64,000 nucleotides of DNA from DATDFB01 sp036522835 (GTDB lineage: Bacteria; Acidobacteriota; Thermoanaerobaculia; Gp7-AA8): NCBI GenBank assembly GCA_036522835.1, contig DATDFB010000093.1:55933-119932 (forward strand), in the 5' to 3' direction. This document shows positions 17,605 through 25,307 of the stretch, one piece after another (position 1 is the first letter of the stretch; each line of letters starts with the position of its first letter). The position numbers were made by a program, and so were the translations under genes. Under the pieces are notes generated by a model. The model was not told the origin of the DNA. It searched no databases and saw nothing but the letters and a program-made list of their open reading frames with translations.

Positions 17605-18321
17605 ATGACCAAGATTCTGATCGTTGAGGACGAGGCGGGGCTGCGCCAGGGGCTGGAGATCAACCTTCGCCTGGAAAACTACGACACGATTCAGGCCGCG
17701 GACGGCGAGGAAGCGATCCGCCAGTTCCACGCCGAGAAGCCCGACCTGGTGCTGCTCGACCTGATGATTCCGAAAAAGAGCGGTTTCGAGGTCCTCGACC
17801 ACATCCGCAAGTTCTCGAAGATCCCGGTGATTCTCCTGACCGCGCGCGGCCAGGAGACCGACAAGGTGCGCGGCCTGCGCGGCGGCGCCGACGACTACGT
17901 GACCAAGCCCTTCGGCCTGCAGGAGCTCTTCGCCCGCATCGACGCGGTGATGCGCCGCAGCGAGGCGCCCGCGGCGTCGAGCAAGGTGATCTGCGAGGAC
18001 GAGTTGATCAAGCTCGATCCCTCGACGCGCGAGGCCTCGGCGAAGAACCAGAAGCTCAAGCTTTCGCCGAAGGAGTTCGACCTGCTGATGTATCTGTTCA
18101 AGAACAAGGAGCGCGTCGTCCCGCGCGACGAGCTGCTCTCGCGCGTCTGGAACTACCGCGTCGACCTGAACCTGAACTCGCGCACGGTGGACACGCACGT
18201 GACGCGGCTGCGGCGCAAGCTGCAGAAGGCGGTCGGCACCGACTCGGCGGTGATCGTGGCGGTGGCGAAGATCGGGTATCGGTATCTGGGGGAGGCGGCG
18301 GCGGCGGTGACGAGCTCGTAG
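17605..18321 (+). CDS. OmpR/PhoB-family response regulator
   Basis: A 238-residue protein: receiver domain with IVEDEAG, phospho-Asp in VLLDLMIP, LLTARG and KPFG, then a winged-helix DNA-binding domain (LSPKEFDLLMYLFKN, SRTVDTHVTRLRRKL). It is the cognate regulator of the kinase directly upstream. A GGTTCTT repeat lies at its stop, and a strong terminator-like hairpin lies 117 bases further on. Confidence 0.93.
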   Translation: MTKILIVEDEAGLRQGLEINLRLENYDTIQAADGEEAIRQFHAEKPDLVLLDLMIPKKSGFEVLDHIRKFSKIPVILLTARGQETDKVRGLRGGADDYVTKPFGLQELFARIDAVMRRSEAPAASSKVICEDELIKLDPSTREASAKNQKLKLSPKEFDLLMYLFKNKERVVPRDELLSRVWNYRVDLNLNSRTVDTHVTRLRRKLQKAVGTDSAVIVAVAKIGYRYLGEAAAAVTSS

Positions 18322-18344
18322 TTCTTGGTTCTTGGTTCTTAGTT
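18321..18344. repeat. Short GGTTCTT heptamer array
   Basis: Three GTTCTTG-type 7-base words immediately after the response regulator stop. They are the same word as in the long array at 25181-25273. Nothing else is recognisable in 18345-18437. Confidence 0.7.
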
Positions 18345-18437
18345 TGATACCGTGATCGGCCCATGAGGCACGCCATCTGTCGCTGTACCAACTCACGCGG
18401 TCCGACATAGGCGCGCCGTCACCAACGCATTGAATTC

Positions 18438-18470
18438 GGACCCGGACCCAAAGCCGGGTCCTTTTGTTTT
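18438..18470 (+). terminator. Rho-independent terminator, or attenuator ahead of cysK
   Basis: A perfect stem GGACCCGG / CCGGGTCC with loop ACCCAAAG, followed by TTTTGTTTT. It ends only 17 bases before the cysK start and directly before its GGAGGAGG ribosome site. It may end the upstream two-component transcript or attenuate cysK. Confidence 0.75.
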
Positions 18471-18487
18471 CGGAGGAGGAATCAGGA

Positions 18488-19501
18488 ATGCACGGAAAGA
18501 TATACAACGACATCACCGAAACGATGGGCAACACGCCGCTGGTGCGGCTCAATCGCGTCCCCGAGGCCGGCAGCGCCGAGGTCGTGGTCAAGCTCGAGTC
18601 GTTCAATCCGCTCTCGTCGGTCAAGGACCGCATCGCCGTGTCGATGATCCGCGAGGCCGAGAAGGCGGGAGAGTTGAAGCCGGGATCGACCGTCATCGAA
18701 GCGACGAGCGGGAACACCGGCATCGGCCTCGCCTTCGTGGCCGCGGCGCGCGGCTACCGCTGCGTGCTGGTCATGCCCGACACGATGTCGGTCGAGCGCC
18801 GCAAGCTGCTCCAGGCCCTCGGCGCGGAGCTGATCCTCACGCCGGGACCGAAGGGCATCAAGGAGTGCCAGCGCGTCGCCGACGAGATCCTGGCCAAGAC
18901 GCCGGGCGGATGGCTGTCGAAGCAGTTCGATAATCCGGCGAACCTCAAGGTCCATCGCGAGACGACGGCGCAGGAGATTCTTCGCGACACGGGCGGCAAG
19001 CTCGACGCCGTCGTGGCCGGCGTCGGCACCGGCGGGACGATCACCGGCATCGGCCAGATCTTCAAGAAAGAGGTGCCGAACGTCATCACCGTCGCGGTCG
19101 AGCCGATCGAGTCTCAGGTGCTGAAGGGCGGGACGCACAACCCGCACAAGATTCAGGGCATCGGCGCGGGGATGATCCCGTCGATCTATGACGCGAAGGT
19201 GGTCGACCGCGTCACCGACGTGAAGTTCGAGGACGCCGTGGGCGTGGCCCGCCGGCTCTCGACGGAGGAAGGAATCTTCGTCGGCATCTCCTCCGGCGCG
19301 GTGGCGTGGGCGGCGCTGGAGATCGCCAAGGAGCTCGGCGAAGGGAAGCGCGTCGTGGCCGTGCTGCCCGACACGGGCGAGCGCTATCTCTCGACGGCGC
19401 TCTTCGAGTACACGGACGTCGTCAATCAGCCGGCCACGACGCCGCAGATGCTGGCGGCGCAGGAAGCGGCGGCAGCGGCGGCGGCAGCGTCACCGTCGTA
19501 A
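18488..19501 (+). CDS. cysK: Cysteine synthase (O-acetylserine sulfhydrylase)
   Basis: A 337-residue PLP enzyme making cysteine from O-acetylserine and sulfide. The PLP lysine lies in SSVKDRIA. The asparagine loop is TSGNTGIG, the phosphate loop GTGGTITG, and the active-site serine region GISSGA. The ATG at 18488 is chosen because GGAGGAGG lies about 10 bases upstream and the similarity starts there. The C-terminus has an unusual alanine run (EAAAAAAAASPS). It has its own leader with a terminator-like hairpin. Confidence 0.95.
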   Translation: MHGKIYNDITETMGNTPLVRLNRVPEAGSAEVVVKLESFNPLSSVKDRIAVSMIREAEKAGELKPGSTVIEATSGNTGIGLAFVAAARGYRCVLVMPDTMSVERRKLLQALGAELILTPGPKGIKECQRVADEILAKTPGGWLSKQFDNPANLKVHRETTAQEILRDTGGKLDAVVAGVGTGGTITGIGQIFKKEVPNVITVAVEPIESQVLKGGTHNPHKIQGIGAGMIPSIYDAKVVDRVTDVKFEDAVGVARRLSTEEGIFVGISSGAVAWAALEIAKELGEGKRVVAVLPDTGERYLSTALFEYTDVVNQPATTPQMLAAQEAAAAAAAASPS

Positions 19502-19510
19502 GCGGTAAGG

Positions 19511-19630
19511 GCCTTCTCCCCGCTCGCGGGGAGAAGGTGCGGCACAGCCGCGGATGAGGGGCGCCATCCTGCAGCCATCGCCCCTCACCCGGCGCTTCGC
19601 GCCACCTCTCCCCGCGACGCGGGGCGGGGC
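19511..19630. repeat. Dispersed palindrome family 2 (CTCTCCCCGC / GCGGGGAGA)
   Basis: It contains TCTCCCCGCTCGCGGGGAGA, GATGAGGGGCGCC, CCCCTCACCC, GGCGCTTCGCGCC and CTCTCCCCGC. A related copy lies inside the NtrC-type gene at 47623-47729. It fills the space between the convergent cysK and moeB genes. Confidence 0.75.
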
Positions 19631-19637
19631 CCTCAGG

Positions 19638-20717
19638 TCACCGTCGTAGCCAGGCCGCGTATCCACCGCGGAGGTGCCGCGCTCTCGAAAAGCCGGCACC
19701 TCGCAAGATCTCCAACGCCCGCGCCGACCGCCCGCCCGTCTGGCAGTAGACGACGATGTCGCGGTCGCGCGGGATTTCGCCGAGGCGGTTCGGAAGCGTT
19801 CCCAGCGGAATGAGCCGCGCGCCGTCGATCGCGCCGCCGGCAAACTCCTCCGGCTCGCGCACGTCGATGAGCGCCGCGTCGATGCGCGCGAGCTCCGACG
19901 GCGTCACCTCGACCGCGCTGGCGGGATTGCAGAACTGCTCGTAGTCGATGAGCGCCGCGATCGTCGGATGCGCTCCGCAGATCGCGCAGTTCGGGTCCTT
20001 GCGCAGCTTCATCTGGCGGAACGACATACGCAGCGCGTCGAAGAGGAGCAGGCGCCCGACGAGCGTCTCGCCGATGCCGGCGAGCAGCTTGATTGCCTCG
20101 GTGGCCTGAATCGTCCCCACCACGCCCGGCAGCACGCCCAGCACGCCCCCCTCGGCGCACGACGGCACGAGGTCGGGCGGCGGCGGCTCGGGGTAGAGGC
20201 AGCGGTAGCACGGGCCTTCGTTGGCGAAGAACACCGAGGCTTGGCCTTCGAAGCGGAAGATCGAGCCGTAGACGTTCGGCTTGCCGAGGAGGACGCAGGC
20301 ATCGTTGACGAGGTAGCGCGTGGCGAAGTTGTCGGTGCCGTCGAGGATGACGTCGTAGCCGCGGAACAGATCGAGCGCGTTGTCCGAGGTGAGCGCGGCG
20401 TCGTGCGTCGCAATCGCGACCTCGGGGTTGATGTCCGAAAGACGTGCGCGCGCCGCCTGCAACTTCGGCGCGCCGACGTCGCTCGTGCCGTACAGCACTT
20501 GACGGTGAAGGTTGGTGGCGTCAACGCGGTCGAAGTCGACGAGGCCGATGCGGCCGACGCCCGCGGCCGCGAGGTAGATCGAGGCCGGGCTGCCGAGGCC
20601 GCCGGCGCCGACGATCAGCACCGAGCCTTCCTTGAGGCGGAGCTGCCCCTCTTCGCCGATCTCCGGCAGAATCAGGTGGCGCGCGTAGCGGGCGCGCTCG
20701 GCGGCGGTGAGGGTCAC
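19638..20717 (-). CDS. moeB: MoeB/ThiF-type adenylyltransferase with C-terminal rhodanese domain
   Basis: 359 residues from a GTG at 20717. The E1-like domain has LIVGAGGLGSPAS and D/R residues for ATP binding. Zinc cysteines are CYRC and CAICG. The rhodanese domain has the active-site loop YCQTGGRSA. MoeB/ThiF proteins adenylate the C-terminal glycine of MoaD, ThiS or CysO, and the rhodanese can supply persulfide sulfur. It faces cysK, which suggests but does not prove a link to sulfur transfer. The start overlaps the yqeY stop by four bases (GTGA). Confidence 0.92.
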   Translation of the reverse strand: MTLTAAERARYARHLILPEIGEEGQLRLKEGSVLIVGAGGLGSPASIYLAAAGVGRIGLVDFDRVDATNLHRQVLYGTSDVGAPKLQAARARLSDINPEVAIATHDAALTSDNALDLFRGYDVILDGTDNFATRYLVNDACVLLGKPNVYGSIFRFEGQASVFFANEGPCYRCLYPEPPPPDLVPSCAEGGVLGVLPGVVGTIQATEAIKLLAGIGETLVGRLLLFDALRMSFRQMKLRKDPNCAICGAHPTIAALIDYEQFCNPASAVEVTPSELARIDAALIDVREPEEFAGGAIDGARLIPLGTLPNRLGEIPRDRDIVVYCQTGGRSARALEILRGAGFSRARHLRGGYAAWLRR

Positions 20718-21160
20718 GGCAGTAAGCGCGCGACGATCTCCTGAATGCGCTTGCCGTCCGCGCGTCCTTTGTATCGCGCCGTCGCTTCTTTCATCACTTT
20801 GCCCATGTCCTTCTTCGACTGCGCGCCGGTGGAGGCGACGATCTCGCGCAGGCCGGATTCGAGCTCTTCGTCGGAAAGCTCCGCGGGGAGGTAGCGCTTG
20901 AGCAGATCCATCTCCGACTGCTCTTTGGCGGCGAGCTCGGGGCGGTTGCCCTTCGTGTACTGCTCGATCGAGTCGTGGCGCTGCTTCACCCCTTTGCGGA
21001 TGACGGCCATGGCCTCTTCGTCGGAGAGCTCGTGTCCTTTGTCGATCTGCTCGTATTTGAGCGCGGACTGGAGCATGCGCAGCGTCGAGGTCCGCTCCGC
21101 GTCGCGCGCTTTCATGGCCTCGGTGAGGTCGGCGCGGATCTGCTCGGTCAATTTCGCCAT
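20714..21160 (-). CDS. yqeY: GatB/YqeY domain protein
   Basis: 148 residues, the usual length for the stand-alone YqeY family. It has LTEQIRADLTEAMKARDAER, LRMLQSALKYEQI and the C-terminal KGRADGKRIQEIV. It is homologous to the tRNA-binding tail of the amidotransferase GatB; its exact role is unresolved. It forms an overlapping pair with moeB downstream. Confidence 0.92.
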   Translation of the reverse strand: MAKLTEQIRADLTEAMKARDAERTSTLRMLQSALKYEQIDKGHELSDEEAMAVIRKGVKQRHDSIEQYTKGNRPELAAKEQSEMDLLKRYLPAELSDEELESGLREIVASTGAQSKKDMGKVMKEATARYKGRADGKRIQEIVARLLP

Positions 21161-21178
21161 GTTGCGTTGCTCCTCTTC

Positions 21179-21257
21179 GTGTCATCCCGAGCGCAGCGAG
21201 GGACCTCCTCCCGACCCGCAGGGGATGCTTCGCCGTCTGCGCGGCTCTGCATGACAC
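21179..21257. repeat. Dispersed palindrome family 3 (GTGTCAT...ATGACAC ends)
   Basis: It starts GTGTCATCCCGAGCGCAGCG and ends GCATGACAC, with terminal inverted GTGTCAT/ATGACAC. A second copy with the same ends is at 63877-63950. It lies between the divergent yqeY and pyrE genes. Confidence 0.8.
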
Positions 21258-21279
21258 TGTAATGCTATTCTCGCCCGCC

Positions 21280-21852
21280 ATGCCGCTCGACCTCCCGGCG
21301 CTTCTGCGCGAGACCGGCGCGCTGCTGACCGGCCACTTTCGCCTCTCCTCCGGACTGCACAGCCCGGGCTACGTGCAATGCGCGCGGCTCCTGGAGCAGC
21401 CGCGGAACGCCAAGGCGATCGGCATCGCGCTCGCCGGCAAACTGCGCGACGCCGGCGCGCGCAAGGTCGTCTCCCCCGCGCTCGGCGGCGTGATCATCGG
21501 CTACACCGTGGCCGAGGCGCTCGACGTGCCGTTCGTCTTCACCGAGCGGAAGGAGGGCGCCATGACGCTGCGGCGCGGATTCCGCATCGAGCCCGACGAG
21601 CCGGCGGTGATCGTGGAGGACGTCGTGACGACGGGGAAGTCGACGCGCGAGACGGCGGATGTCATCGCGGCGCACGGCGGGCGCGTCGTCGCCTTTGCCT
21701 CGATTCTCAACCGCAGCGGCAAAGAAAATCCGTTCGACGCGCGTTATGAGTCGCTGATGACGCTCGCGCTGGAGACGCACGACGAAGCGAACTGCCCCCT
21801 CTGCGCGAGAGGGCTCGCGCTCGACGCGCCGGGGTCGCGATACTCGGCATGA
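21280..21852 (+). CDS. pyrE: Orotate phosphoribosyltransferase
   Basis: 190 residues from ATG 21280. It has the PRPP-binding motif VIVEDVVTTGKST and the N-terminal GHFRLSSGLHSPGYVQ typical of PyrE. It makes orotidine monophosphate in pyrimidine synthesis. An upstream in-frame ATG at 21262 would add six residues that are not family-like. It overlaps the next gene by four bases (ATGA). Confidence 0.93.
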   Translation: MPLDLPALLRETGALLTGHFRLSSGLHSPGYVQCARLLEQPRNAKAIGIALAGKLRDAGARKVVSPALGGVIIGYTVAEALDVPFVFTERKEGAMTLRRGFRIEPDEPAVIVEDVVTTGKSTRETADVIAAHGGRVVAFASILNRSGKENPFDARYESLMTLALETHDEANCPLCARGLALDAPGSRYSA

Positions 21853-22229
21853 AGATCGACGTCGTGGCCATGCGCGGCAACGAGGCCGAGCTCCTCATCG
21901 ACGGCCGCACCGCGTTCGTACCGTTCATCGTCAAGGGCGGCGAAGTCTGGCTCTCGCTCGACGGAGAAATCTGGACCGTCGACGTCACCGACAAACGCGC
22001 CCGGGCGCGGCACCGCGACCACTCCCTGAGCGCGCCGATGCCGGGGATGGTGTTGAAGATCCTTGTGAAGCAAGGCGACGCAGTCGCCAAGGGCGCGCCG
22101 CTCGTCATCCTCGAGGCCATGAAGATGGAGCACCAGGTCGTGGCGCCGCGCGACGGCACGGTTGCGGCAATTCACTGCACCGAGGGAGAGCTCGTGCAGC
22201 CCGGCGTAGACTTGGTCGAGATCACATGA
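21849..22229 (+). CDS. Biotin carboxyl carrier (biotinyl-lipoyl) domain protein
   Basis: 126 residues. The C-terminal biotinyl domain has SAPMPGMVLKILVKQGD and the biotinylation site EAMKMEHQV. The N-terminal about 55 residues form a small beta domain resembling the region before BCCP in acyl-CoA carboxylase alpha subunits. It lies between pyrE and mvaB with four-base overlaps on both sides. HMG-CoA lyase acts after methylcrotonyl-CoA carboxylase in leucine breakdown, so this is plausibly the carrier of a split carboxylase whose other subunits lie elsewhere (inference). Confidence 0.88.
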   Translation: MKIDVVAMRGNEAELLIDGRTAFVPFIVKGGEVWLSLDGEIWTVDVTDKRARARHRDHSLSAPMPGMVLKILVKQGDAVAKGAPLVILEAMKMEHQVVAPRDGTVAAIHCTEGELVQPGVDLVEIT

Positions 22230-23170
22230 AGATCGCCGTCGACACCGTGAAGATCGTCGAAGTCGGCCCGCGCGACGGCCTGCAGAACGAGAAGGTCACC
22301 GTCCCCACCGACGCGAAAGTGGCCTTCATCACCGCCCTCGGCGACGCCGGCCTGCGCACCATCGAAGCCGGCGCCTTCGTCTCGCCGAAGTGGGTGCCGC
22401 AGATGGCCGACACGGACGAGGTCTACGCGAACATCCCGAAAGATCCGGGCGTCGAGTACCCGGTGCTCGTGCCGAACATGAAGGGCCTCGAGCGCGCGCT
22501 CGACGCGGGCGTGACGTCGATCTCGATCTTCACTGCCGCCTCCGAGACCTTCAACAAGCGCAACATCAACATGTCCATCGACGAGTCGTTCGAGAACTAC
22601 GCGCCGGTGGCGACGCGGGCGCGCGAGCACGGCGTGCGCGTGCGCGGCTACGTCTCGACCGCGTTCGGCTGTCCGTACGAGGGCGACGTCGCGCCGGAGA
22701 AGGTGCTCGAGGTCTGCGCGCGTCTCCTCGACCTCGGCTGCTACGAAGTCTCGGTCGGCGACACCATCGGCGTCGGCACGCCGATGCAGGTGCAGGGCGT
22801 GACCGGCATGCTGCTGCAAGTCATCCCGGCCAAGCGCCTGGCCATGCACTTCCACGACACGCGCGGCACGGCGCTGGCGAACACGCTGGCCGCGCTGGAG
22901 ATGGGGATCGCGACGTTCGACGCCTCCGCCGGCGGCCTTGGCGGCTGCCCCTACGCTCCCGGCGCCTCGGGCAATCTGGCGACGGAGGACTTGGTGTACA
23001 TGCTCGACGGGATGGCCATCGAATCGGGCGTCGATCTGAATCGCCTGGTGGCCGCGTCGTCGATCATCGCGCCGTATCTCGATCACCCGCTGCCGGGAAA
23101 GTACCTGCAGGCGTATACGAAGCCGGTAGGGGCGCACGGCGTGCGCCCAGCGACAAACGCGGTACAGTAG
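22226..23170 (+). CDS. mvaB: Hydroxymethylglutaryl-CoA lyase
   Basis: A 314-residue TIM-barrel enzyme: EVGPRDGLQNE with the catalytic Arg-Asp, AFVSPKWVPQMAD, FHDTRGTAL and the active-site cysteine loop GLGGCPYAPGASGN. It cleaves HMG-CoA to acetoacetate and acetyl-CoA. It overlaps the carrier gene by four bases and is followed three bases later by a thioesterase. Its last 15 residues (VGAHGVRPATNAVQ) are encoded partly by a dispersed palindrome at 23127-23148. Confidence 0.94.
   Translation: MKIAVDTVKIVEVGPRDGLQNEKVTVPTDAKVAFITALGDAGLRTIEAGAFVSPKWVPQMADTDEVYANIPKDPGVEYPVLVPNMKGLERALDAGVTSISIFTAASETFNKRNINMSIDESFENYAPVATRAREHGVRVRGYVSTAFGCPYEGDVAPEKVLEVCARLLDLGCYEVSVGDTIGVGTPMQVQGVTGMLLQVIPAKRLAMHFHDTRGTALANTLAALEMGIATFDASAGGLGGCPYAPGASGNLATEDLVYMLDGMAIESGVDLNRLVAASSIIAPYLDHPLPGKYLQAYTKPVGAHGVRPATNAVQ
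23127..23148. repeat. Dispersed palindrome family 4, copy at the mvaB 3' end
   Basis: TAGGGGCGCACGGCGTGCGC followed by CC. A near-identical but complete palindrome is at 35212-35236. It is translated here as part of the lyase tail. Confidence 0.65.
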
Positions 23171-23173
23171 AGC

Positions 23174-23587
23174 ATGCTGAAGGACGGCTGGTACGTCGTT
23201 CCATGGCAGGTGATCTTCCGCGACCTCGACGCGTTCGGCCACGTCAACAACGCGGTCTACCTCTCCTACTTCGAGTGGGCGCGCGCCAAGCTCTGGTTCG
23301 AGCTGACGGGCGGCGCCAACGCGCGCGACATCAGCTTCATCGTGGCGCGCGCGGAGATCGACTTCAAAGCGCAGATCGGGCTGGAGCCGATCGAGCTCGC
23401 CGTCCGCGTCGGCGAGATGCGCACGACGTCGTTCGACACGCTTTACGAAATTCGTAACCAAAATGGCAAACAACTTGCCGCTACCGGCAGGGTCGTGCTT
23501 GTTCTGTTCGACTGGAAGCGCCATGCGAAGCTGCCGATCCCCGATGACCTGCGCGAGAAAGTCCGGACGCTGTTCGGGAGGGAGTGA
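23174..23587 (+). CDS. Acyl-CoA thioesterase, 4-hydroxybenzoyl-CoA type hotdog fold
   Basis: 137 residues with the family active-site segment FRDLDAFGHVNNAVYLSYFE (Asp in RDLD). It hydrolyses an acyl-CoA; the substrate is unknown. Three bases separate it from mvaB, so it belongs to the same transcript and may act on an acyl-CoA from branched-chain catabolism (inference). Confidence 0.9.
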   Translation: MLKDGWYVVPWQVIFRDLDAFGHVNNAVYLSYFEWARAKLWFELTGGANARDISFIVARAEIDFKAQIGLEPIELAVRVGEMRTTSFDTLYEIRNQNGKQLAATGRVVLVLFDWKRHAKLPIPDDLREKVRTLFGRE

Positions 23588-23590
23588 GGA

Positions 23591-24445
23591 ATGATGCAGG
23601 CACGCGTTCTGACGCATCCGGCATTCGCCCGCCGCCGCTTCGTGGAGATGGCCCAGCTCCCCGACGCGGCGCTCGACTTGGTCGAGGCCTCGCTGGTGAT
23701 CGACGTCGAGGACAATCCGACGATCGCGATCGACCGCTACCTCGAAGAGGTCAACGGCTGGAGCGGCGCCGTGCGCCAGCGCCTCGGCGGCTCGCACGAC
23801 GTGGAGCGCATCGTGGAGGCGATCAACACGCTGCTCTTCGACGAAGAGGGCTTCCACGGCGAGAACGACGACTACTACGACCCGCGCAGCGCGCTCTTGA
23901 GCGAGACGCTCGACCGCCACGCCGGGCTACCGATGACGCTGTCGATTCTCTACATCGAGATGTCCCGCCGCGCCGGCGTGGAGGTCTCCGGCGTGGCGCT
24001 GCCGGGGCGGTTCCTGGTGAAGTTCAGCGGCGCGTTCGGGCACATCGTGGTCGATCCGTTCGACGGCGGCCGCGTGCTGACGAACGTCGAATTGCAACAG
24101 CTCCTCGACGGCGTCTACGGCGGCGGCGTGCGCCTGCGCGAGCATCACCTCCGCTCCTTCACGGCGAAGGAGATTCTGGCGCGCGAGCTGGCGCATCTGA
24201 AGTCGGCCTACCTGGCGCGGCGCGACCTGCAGCACGCCGCGGCGTCGATCGACCGCCTGCTCATCCTCGACGGCAACGACGCCTACGAGCTCCGCGACCG
24301 CGCCGCCGTGGCCATGCAACTGCACGCCTACGGCACGGCCATCAAGTGCTTCGAGCGCTATCTCGTGCTCATGCCCCACGCCGACGACGGAGGGCGCGTC
24401 CGCGAGCAGATCGCCTGGCTTCGCGGCTGGCTGGAAAAGAATTGA
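23591..24445 (+). CDS. SirB1-type transglutaminase-like/TPR protein
   Basis: 284 residues. The N-terminal segment resembles the SirB1 transglutaminase-like domain (LLFDEEGFHGENDDYYDPRS, GLPMTLSILYIEMSRRAG with no catalytic Cys, GHIVVDPFDGG). The C-terminal part is TPR-like. These proteins are common and poorly understood; the transglutaminase-like core is probably non-enzymatic. GGAGTGAGGA precedes the start, four bases after the thioesterase. Confidence 0.85.
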   Translation: MMQARVLTHPAFARRRFVEMAQLPDAALDLVEASLVIDVEDNPTIAIDRYLEEVNGWSGAVRQRLGGSHDVERIVEAINTLLFDEEGFHGENDDYYDPRSALLSETLDRHAGLPMTLSILYIEMSRRAGVEVSGVALPGRFLVKFSGAFGHIVVDPFDGGRVLTNVELQQLLDGVYGGGVRLREHHLRSFTAKEILARELAHLKSAYLARRDLQHAAASIDRLLILDGNDAYELRDRAAVAMQLHAYGTAIKCFERYLVLMPHADDGGRVREQIAWLRGWLEKN

Positions 24446-24467
24446 CGATGTTAGGCTTGTACCCGGC

Positions 24468-25178
24468 GTGATCACCGGCTTCAACACCGACATCAAGCAC
24501 AACGAAAAGGTCTACCACATCCAGACCGAGGACAAGGGTCTGCAGAATCCGTACATCGAGTCGCTCGTGTACGTCGGCGGCGAGATCCTGGCCTCGAAGA
24601 AGACCTCGTACGCCGAGCAGCTCAAGACCGGCGTCGACGAGAAATGGATTGGCAACCTGATGGAGCAGCAGCACCGCACGATGATCGCGGCGATCAAGCG
24701 GGGGCGCTTCGACGGACCGGCCGATCCGACGCGCTCCGCGGCGCCGAAGCCGGGCCCGACGCTTTCGGCGGAGCCGGCGCCCACGACTGCGGCGACGGCC
24801 ACGCCCCCGCTCGACGACCGCACCCTCGACCAGGTCATCATCGACTACCTCGCCTCCGAGGCGGAGAGCGAGCACCTCGAGCTGTCGCTGTTGAGCAGCG
24901 GCGCGGAGTTCTTCGCCGGCTCGGCGGTCGAGGTGCGCGTGGCCACGAAGAAAAGCCTCTCCCAGCAGCCCATCCCCGCCGCCGCCATCGAGGTCAAGGT
25001 GATCTCGACCGTGGAGGCGCCGCGGGTGATCTTCCGCGGCAAGACCGCCGCCGACGGCACCGCCGTCGTGCGCGCGACCATCCCCGCGTTCCGCGAGGGG
25101 ACGGCGGCCGTGATCATCTCCGCGCAGAGCCCGATCGGGAATGATGAGGTGAAGCAGTTGGTGAAGCGGCGGAAGTAG
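24468..25178 (+). CDS. Conserved hypothetical protein
   Basis: 236 residues from a GTG. The N-terminus KVYHIQTEDKGLQNPYIESL followed by YVGGEILASKKTSY looks like a conserved small domain that I have no function for. A proline/alanine-rich linker (about 90-120) leads to a C-terminal beta-rich region (about 145-225) that could be a carboxypeptidase-regulatory-like or Ig-like fold. There is no signal peptide. It lies 22 bases after the SirB1-like gene. Confidence 0.75.
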   Translation: MITGFNTDIKHNEKVYHIQTEDKGLQNPYIESLVYVGGEILASKKTSYAEQLKTGVDEKWIGNLMEQQHRTMIAAIKRGRFDGPADPTRSAAPKPGPTLSAEPAPTTAATATPPLDDRTLDQVIIDYLASEAESEHLELSLLSSGAEFFAGSAVEVRVATKKSLSQQPIPAAAIEVKVISTVEAPRVIFRGKTAADGTAVVRATIPAFREGTAAVIISAQSPIGNDEVKQLVKRRK

Positions 25179-25180
25179 TG

Positions 25181-25273
25181 GTTTGTTCTTGGTTCTTGGT
25201 TCTTGGTTCTTGGTTCTTAGGTTCTTAAGTTTCGCAAACCTAAGAACCTAACAACCTAAGAACCTAAGAACCT
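25181..25273. repeat. Inverted heptamer/octamer array (GGTTCTT ... AACCTAAG)
   Basis: The left arm has five GGTTCTT-type words (25181-25228). A short loop holds TTTCGCAAA. The right arm has four CCTAAGAA-type words (25237-25273) complementary to the left. A transcript could fold into one long hairpin. It sits between the hypothetical gene and the phosphodiesterase fusion. No gene in 25179-25307. Confidence 0.88.
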
Positions 25274-25307
25274 CTCTGGCCTCCCCCCTGCATTCACGCC
25301 ACTCGCA

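Noticed and set aside
15967..18723. A 918-codon open frame on the minus strand opposite the sensor kinase and response regulator
   Set aside because: It is Arg/Ala-rich with no recognisable domain, and both plus-strand genes have complete, well-ordered motifs. It is a high-GC shadow.
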